Source: an uncultured Selenomonadaceae bacterium (lineage in GTDB: Bacteria; Bacillota; Negativicutes; Selenomonadales; Selenomonadaceae). Taken from it: a stretch of 8,708 nucleotides of DNA. The notes beneath the pieces were generated by a model that was not told the DNA's origin, searched no databases, and worked only from the letters and a program-made list of their open reading frames with translations. A program made the position numbers and the translations under genes. Shown here one piece after another: positions 5,365 to 8,708 of this stretch (position 1 is its first letter; every line of letters starts with the position of its first letter). Location of the stretch: positions 1-8,708 of the forward strand of contig CAJOQC010000046.1 of the NCBI GenBank assembly GCA_905236785.1, given 5' to 3'.

Positions 5365-7151
5365 ACGACAGATTGAATTGGCTTTCCCTTGCTTATAAAT
5401 TCGCCATTGACGGCGACCCCAAGGCCATGCGAGCCTGTGCGCGGGAGCTTTTCGACCTAAACGAACAGGCGGCGGACGGTCCTGCCATAATGGCATTGGC
5501 GGCGATTTACGCCGGGAACAACGACGAAGCCGCCATATTGACGGAAGATGCCATGGCTGCGGATGCCAAAAGCATCCACGCAAACTTGGCGCAAGCGGCT
5601 CTTTGGTCCTTGGATTTTGAAATCGACAAAGAAATAAAACTTCTAAAAACCATAGTAAAAGAGTCAACAGATGCTGTCGAAAAGCAGGAACATTTGCGCC
5701 GCGAGCTGTCGATCCGCATCTTGCGCGACAAAAATATGCCCAAGGAAGAAAGCGACGCCCACCGCGACCTTGAAGCGAAAGTTAAGATATTGCGGGGCGT
5801 TTTGATTTTGGCGCAGGGGCTTTTGGCGGATGCCCTCGCTCTTGCGGCAGACCCCGCCGGCGCGGCAAAGTCGCTTTTGGCTTTGTCGGAGCTTGTGGAG
5901 GACGAAAAGGCAAAGGCGCTTTACTACGGCAAATATCTTTTTATGCTCAATTATCGCGCCGTGTCGGCGGGCAAACTCTTCCAAGAGTCGGCGCGGTTCG
6001 ACGGTTTTTTCAAAAACGTAAAACGCTACAGCCATGACGCGGTGAAGAAGAACCCCAAGAAAAAACTTCGGGTGGGCTACATCTCCCCGGATTTTCGTTT
6101 GCACAGCGTGGCCTATTTTTTGCGCCCCTTGCTGAAGGATTTTGATCGGGACAATTTTATCGTTCATTGTTATTCCACGGGAAAAAGCGACGGAGTAACC
6201 AACAACATTCGCCGCCTGCCCATACAATGGCGGGACTTGCGGGGCAAACCTGCCGCTTTTGTGGCCAAGGTGATTTTTGAGGATCACATCGACATTTTGG
6301 TGGATTTATCCGGCCATTCCCAGAACAACTGCCTTGAGGTTTTGGCGTACCGCCCCGCGCCGGTGCAAATATCCGCCATAGGCTATGTGGCAACGACGGG
6401 GCTTAACGCCGTGGATTATTTCCTTTCCGACAATATCTGCATGAGCGGCTCGGATAACACCGGTTTCACGGAAAAACTGTTGCGCCTTCCCTGTTGTCAC
6501 CTTTGTTATTCCCCCGGCCTTGTGCGGCAGATGCCGCCGCCGGCGGTTCGCGCCCCTGTGACGGATAACGGCTATGTTACCTTTGGTTGCTTTAACAATT
6601 TCAACAAGGTGACGGACGAACTTCTTTGCACTTGGCGAAGCGTCATGGAGCGGGTGGCAGATTCGCGGCTCATCATCAAAGGGAAAATTTGCAGTATCGC
6701 CGCCGGTCGCAGGTTGCTTTTGGCGCGGTTAAAAGGCCTTAGTTTCGACCTGTCGCGAATTGAACTTCGCCCCTTTAGCCCCGATTATCTAAACGACTAT
6801 CGCGACATCGACATCGCCTTGGACACTTTCCCCTATAATGGCGGGCTTACCACCTGCGAGGCTCTTTTTATGGGCGTTCCGGTGGTCACCATGCGAGGGC
6901 GTACCCATGGCTCGCGGTTTGGCGCAAGCATACTTAGCCACGCCGACTTAAAGGAACTTGTGGCGCAAAATCAAATGGAGTATGTGAAGAAAATTTTGCA
7001 ACTTGCGGGGAACAAGGACATTTTGCAACGCTATCACAACGGCCTGCGGGAACATATGCACCAGTCGGGGCTGATGAACGGCAAAGGTTATATGATGCAC
7101 CTTGAAAAACTTTATCGTCAGGTGTGGGAGGATTTTTGCAAGGCAAGGTAA
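5361..7151 (+). CDS. Family 41 glycosyltransferase, O-GlcNAc transferase/SPINDLY-like
   Basis: A 596-residue cytoplasmic enzyme with the C-terminal catalytic region of OGT/SPINDLY proteins (PF13844-type), which put a single sugar on Ser/Thr from a UDP- or GDP-sugar. Residues 1-220 are helical with only degenerate TPR-like units (for example 55-100). Catalytic region: LRVGYISPDFRLHSV (236-250) with H248 at the place of the conserved OGT histidine; DILVDLSGHSQNN (311-323); RPAPVQISAIGY (331-342); YVTFGCFNNFNK (405-416) with K416 at the place of the donor-binding lysine; LDTFPYNGGLTTCEAL (487-502); GVPVVTMRGRTHGSRFGAS (505-523). The ATG at 5361 overlaps the preceding TGA; an in-frame open stretch back to 5121 lies inside the methyltransferase-like gene. 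Homologues in related bacteria often modify flagellins, so flagellin is a plausible target, but none is in the window. Donor sugar is not decidable from sequence. Confidence 0.95.
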   Translation: MNDRLNWLSLAYKFAIDGDPKAMRACARELFDLNEQAADGPAIMALAAIYAGNNDEAAILTEDAMAADAKSIHANLAQAALWSLDFEIDKEIKLLKTIVKESTDAVEKQEHLRRELSIRILRDKNMPKEESDAHRDLEAKVKILRGVLILAQGLLADALALAADPAGAAKSLLALSELVEDEKAKALYYGKYLFMLNYRAVSAGKLFQESARFDGFFKNVKRYSHDAVKKNPKKKLRVGYISPDFRLHSVAYFLRPLLKDFDRDNFIVHCYSTGKSDGVTNNIRRLPIQWRDLRGKPAAFVAKVIFEDHIDILVDLSGHSQNNCLEVLAYRPAPVQISAIGYVATTGLNAVDYFLSDNICMSGSDNTGFTEKLLRLPCCHLCYSPGLVRQMPPPAVRAPVTDNGYVTFGCFNNFNKVTDELLCTWRSVMERVADSRLIIKGKICSIAAGRRLLLARLKGLSFDLSRIELRPFSPDYLNDYRDIDIALDTFPYNGGLTTCEALFMGVPVVTMRGRTHGSRFGASILSHADLKELVAQNQMEYVKKILQLAGNKDILQRYHNGLREHMHQSGLMNGKGYMMHLEKLYRQVWEDFCKAR

Positions 7152-7201
7152 AAAAGCCTTAACGAATTTCCGAACGAATATTTTACACCTCTTTTATAAC
7201 C

Positions 7202-7254
7202 TTTTTATGATAACTCACGTTTTTTTTATGAATTTACTTGCAATTTCATAAAAA
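7202..7254. promoter_or_regulatory. Operator-like dyad around the -35 box, with a phased extra half-site
   Basis: TTTTTATGAA (7223-7232) and TTCATAAAAA (7245-7254) are perfect reverse complements, with the -35 hexamer (7238-7243) in the 12-bp gap. A third copy, TTTTTATGA (7202-7210), lies exactly 21 bp upstream in direct orientation, which is two helical turns. The layout suggests cooperative binding of a dimeric regulator that would block or bend the promoter. The regulator is unknown. Confidence 0.45.
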
Positions 7255-7266
7255 TAACGGTATACT
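7238..7266 (+). promoter_or_regulatory. Strong promoter of the zinc-ribbon gene
   Basis: TTGCAA (7238-7243) and TATACT (7261-7266) are separated by exactly 17 bp. Transcription would begin near 7273, leaving a leader of about 107 nt before the ATG at 7381, which is long compared with the other leaders in this window. Confidence 0.7.
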
Positions 7267-7292
7267 GTTCCGTAGATATTGACGTTAGTACA

Positions 7293-7331
7293 AACGGCAG
7301 TTTTTCCCAAGAGCAAGCGGGTTATGCCGTT
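7293..7331 (+). promoter_or_regulatory. Leader hairpin upstream of the zinc-ribbon gene
   Basis: AACGGCA (7293-7299) pairs perfectly with TGCCGTT (7325-7331). Inside, CCC (7306-7308) can pair with GGG (7319-7321); alternatively TTCCC (7304-7308) can pair with GGGAA (7338-7342) downstream. Two exclusive folds are thus possible. No known riboswitch class is recognised. Confidence 0.35.
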
Positions 7332-7380
7332 GTTACGGGAAGTGTCATACTACAATAATAGGAAGTAAGGGGATTAGTGA

Positions 7381-7671
7381 ATGGCTTTTGAGGACAAGAC
7401 ATTGGTATGCAAGGAATGCGGCAATGAATTTATTTTCAGCGCGGGCGAACAGGAATTTTACGCCGAAAAAGGCTTTGAAAACGAGCCGGCGCGTTGCCGC
7501 GACTGCCGCGACAAAAGGAAAAGGAATCGCGACAACGGCGAACCGCGTCAAATGTATACGGTGATTTGTGCCGATTGCGGTAAGGAGACGGAAGTACCCT
7601 TTGAACCAAAGAACGACCGTCCGGTTTATTGCCGCGATTGCTTCAGCAAACATCGTGCGGCCAATGCCTAA
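7381..7671 (+). CDS. Double zinc-ribbon protein (PF13451-like plus CxxC-x17-CxxC)
   Basis: A small basic protein of 96 residues with two zinc-binding modules. The first has C10-x2-C13 and C39-x2-C42 around EFIFSAGEQEFYAEKGF, the hallmark of the PF13451 'probable zinc-ribbon' family. The second has C63-x2-C66 and C84-x2-C87 with exactly 17 residues between the pairs, matching the CxxC-x17-CxxC domain. A basic linker (DKRKRNRDNGEPR, 44-56) separates them and could contact nucleic acid. The family is common in Firmicutes and related phyla, but its function is not established to my knowledge; nucleic-acid or ribosome binding is a guess. The ATG at 7381 has AAGGGGA seven bases upstream. It has its own strong promoter and is followed by a terminator, so it is probably transcribed alone. 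Confidence 0.95.
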   Translation: MAFEDKTLVCKECGNEFIFSAGEQEFYAEKGFENEPARCRDCRDKRKRNRDNGEPRQMYTVICADCGKETEVPFEPKNDRPVYCRDCFSKHRAANA

Positions 7672-7673
7672 AA

Positions 7674-7718
7674 CGGTATCTCTAAGTTTCTCGGTATCTC
7701 TGGTATCTACGGTTCTCT
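7674..7718 (+). repeat. Degenerate 9-nt tandem repeat after the zinc-ribbon gene
   Basis: CGGTATCTCT occurs at 7674-7683 and again at 7692-7701, with GGTATCT at 7702-7708 and CGGTTCTCT at 7710-7718. All copies lie on one 9-nt register, with one diverged unit (TAAGTTTCT) between the first two. It begins three bases after the stop codon. Confidence 0.6.
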
Positions 7719-7746
7719 TAATGCGAGGTTAAACTCATGTAAAAAG

Positions 7747-7792
7747 GCGTGTTGAAAAGTAATTATGCTTATTCGGCACGCTTTATTTTTTT
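7747..7792 (+). terminator. Rho-independent terminator
   Basis: GCGTGTTGAA (7747-7756) pairs with TTCGGCACGC (7772-7781) as a 10-bp stem containing two G-U pairs, with a 15-nt loop. TTTATTTTTTT (7782-7792) follows directly, and an A tract (7741-7745) precedes the stem. It should end zinc-ribbon transcription. It stops only nine bases short of the next gene's ribosome binding site, and I see no convincing promoter between them, so it could also act as an attenuator. Confidence 0.8.
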
Positions 7793-7813
7793 ATTATTAC
7801 GGGAGGATTTCTC

Positions 7814-8608
7814 ATGAAAAAAGTTTTTTCCCTGCTTATGTTGTGTGCCTTTACGGTTTTCGCGCTTGTCGGTTGCGGCGGCGCGGGCGGCGGCGCGAAC
7901 ACGTCGCAAAAAGACGCGGCCAAAACCCTTAGAGTAGGTTCGTCCGTCGATTTTGCCCCCTTTGAGTTCCAAGACGAAACCCAGAAGGAATATCAAGGGT
8001 TTGACATGGATTTAATCCGCGCCCTTGCCAAGGAAATGGGCATGGATGCGGACATTCAAAACATTGGCTTTGACGGGCTTATTCCCGCGCTTCAGGCCAA
8101 GAACGTGGATGTCGTAATTTCCGGCATGACCATCACCGACGAACGCAAACAAAATGTTTTGTTCTCCGACCCATATTATCAGGCCGGTCTTACGATTATT
8201 GTCCGCGACGACGAGGAGAGCATAAAGTCCTTTAAGGATTTGTCCGGCAAGAAAGTTGCGGTGCAGATAGGCACCACCAGCGCGGAGGAAGTCCACAAAA
8301 TCGAGGGCGCGGAAGTAAAAGAATTTAACCTTGTTCCCGATTGCTTTATGGAACTTAAAGCCAAAGGCGTTGATGCGGTGGTGAACGACCGCCCGGTGAA
8401 TGATTACTACATCACCAAGAGCGGCGCAACAGGGGTTAAACAAATTTCCGAGCGTTTAACCGCCGAGGACTACGGCATCGCCATGCAAAAGGACAACAAA
8501 GAGTTGCAGGAAAAATTAAACGCGGCTCTTAAAAAATTGCATGAAAACGGCGAATACGAAAAAATTTACACAAAATGGTTCGGCGAAATGAAAGACGAAA
8601 AGAAATAA
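7814..8608 (+). CDS. Amino-acid ABC transporter solute-binding lipoprotein (SBP family 3)
   Basis: A 264-residue lipoprotein that captures a polar amino acid outside the cytoplasmic membrane and hands it to an ABC permease. A signal peptide MKKVFSLLMLCAFTVFALVG ends at lipobox L-V-G-C with C21 as the lipidated residue; a Gly-rich linker follows. The family 3 signature is GFDMDL (62-67), near the usual place after the first strand (LRVGSSVDFAPFEF, 39-52). Likely ligand contacts are SGMTITDER with R111, QIGTTSAE with T154-T155, and VNDRPV with D192, by analogy with HisJ/GlnH. This pattern fits glutamine, histidine, arginine or cystine; the exact ligand is not decidable. The ATG has an ideal GGGAGGA six bases upstream. 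Permease and ATPase genes are not in the window, and a repeat element follows at once. Confidence 0.96.
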   Translation: MKKVFSLLMLCAFTVFALVGCGGAGGGANTSQKDAAKTLRVGSSVDFAPFEFQDETQKEYQGFDMDLIRALAKEMGMDADIQNIGFDGLIPALQAKNVDVVISGMTITDERKQNVLFSDPYYQAGLTIIVRDDEESIKSFKDLSGKKVAVQIGTTSAEEVHKIEGAEVKEFNLVPDCFMELKAKGVDAVVNDRPVNDYYITKSGATGVKQISERLTAEDYGIAMQKDNKELQEKLNAALKKLHENGEYEKIYTKWFGEMKDEKK

Positions 8609-8620
8609 GTTTAGGCAACC

Positions 8621-8708
8621 TCTAAAAACTCCCTCCGTCAGCCCTGCGGGCTGCCACCTCCCTCCAAGAGGGAGGCTTAAAAAAGCCCTCCTCTTGGAGG
8701 AGGGTGTC
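8621..8708. repeat. Second copy of the hairpin-rich dispersed repeat, cut by the window end
   Basis: Positions 8631-8662 match 148-179 at 30 of 32 bases, including the CAGCCC/GGGCTG hairpin (8639-8644 with 8648-8653). Two more perfect hairpins follow, each an 8-bp stem with a 3-nt loop: CCTCCCTC/GAGGGAGG (8657-8664 with 8668-8675) and CCCTCCTC/GAGGAGGG (8686-8693 with 8697-8704). This middle differs from the left copy. The closing GTGTC corresponds to the ATGCC that precedes the last hairpin in the left copy, so the element should run on past the window. It lies 12 bases after the lipoprotein stop and its stems may also help end transcription. Confidence 0.75.

Noticed and set aside
7140..7160. 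Terminator after the family 41 gene (AAGGC/GCCTT)
   Set aside because: The stem has only five pairs, begins inside the coding end and is not followed by a T run.
7674..7718. CRISPR-like array
   Set aside because: The units are 9 nt and directly tandem with no unique spacers of 25-40 nt, and no cas gene is near.
7702..7735. tRNA-like T-arm around GGTTCTCTTAATGCGAGG
   Set aside because: No acceptor stem, anticodon arm or properly spaced D-arm surrounds it.
7672..7813. T-box or lysine-type riboswitch before the amino-acid binding lipoprotein
   Set aside because: The stretch is too short before the terminator, and neither a T-box sequence nor a lysine aptamer core is seen.

Overview
The window reads as chromosomal DNA of a Firmicutes-type bacterium, most likely a diderm member of the Negativicutes (Selenomonadales/Acidaminococcales-like). 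This placement is inferred from gene content: a short archaeal-type Psd next to a Gram-positive-type PssA, a flagellin-glycosylation-style set of glycosyltransferases, and a PF13451-type zinc-ribbon protein. There is no rRNA or other marker gene here to confirm it. Base composition is moderate, intergenic DNA is AT-rich, and promoters have clear sigma70/sigmaA-type boxes.

Left half, minus strand (3609 down to 121): one operon reads psd, pssA, a membrane-bound family 2 glycosyltransferase, then an unrecognised soluble protein. It starts at a good promoter (boxes at 3609-3604 and 3586-3581). Psd and PssA make phosphatidylethanolamine from CDP-diacylglycerol and serine. The two downstream genes overlap by ATGA and are probably translationally coupled. 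The last gene ends inside a 119-bp MITE-like element (121-239) that has 12-bp terminal inverted repeats and an 8-bp target duplication. The pre-insertion gene end can be reconstructed from the flanks. Beyond the element a near-consensus promoter (80 to 51) fires leftward out of the window.

Centre, plus strand (3652-7151): a divergent promoter drives three tightly packed genes. They are a PF13712-like glycosyltransferase, a methyltransferase-like protein whose SAM-binding motif looks eroded, and a family 41 (OGT/SPINDLY-like) glycosyltransferase. Spacing is 7 bp and then an ATGA overlap. The set looks like a protein O-glycosylation cassette, perhaps for flagellin; the target is not in the window.

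Right part, plus strand (7202-8708): a monocistronic-looking zinc-ribbon gene has a strong promoter whose -35 box sits in the loop of a perfect 10-bp dyad. Its leader of about 107 nt has a 7-bp stem and a possible 14-codon leader peptide. After the gene come a 9-nt periodic repeat tract and a rho-independent terminator. An amino-acid ABC transporter solute-binding lipoprotein follows. The window ends in a second, truncated copy of the same hairpin-rich dispersed repeat that lies inside the left MITE (30 of 32 core bases identical).
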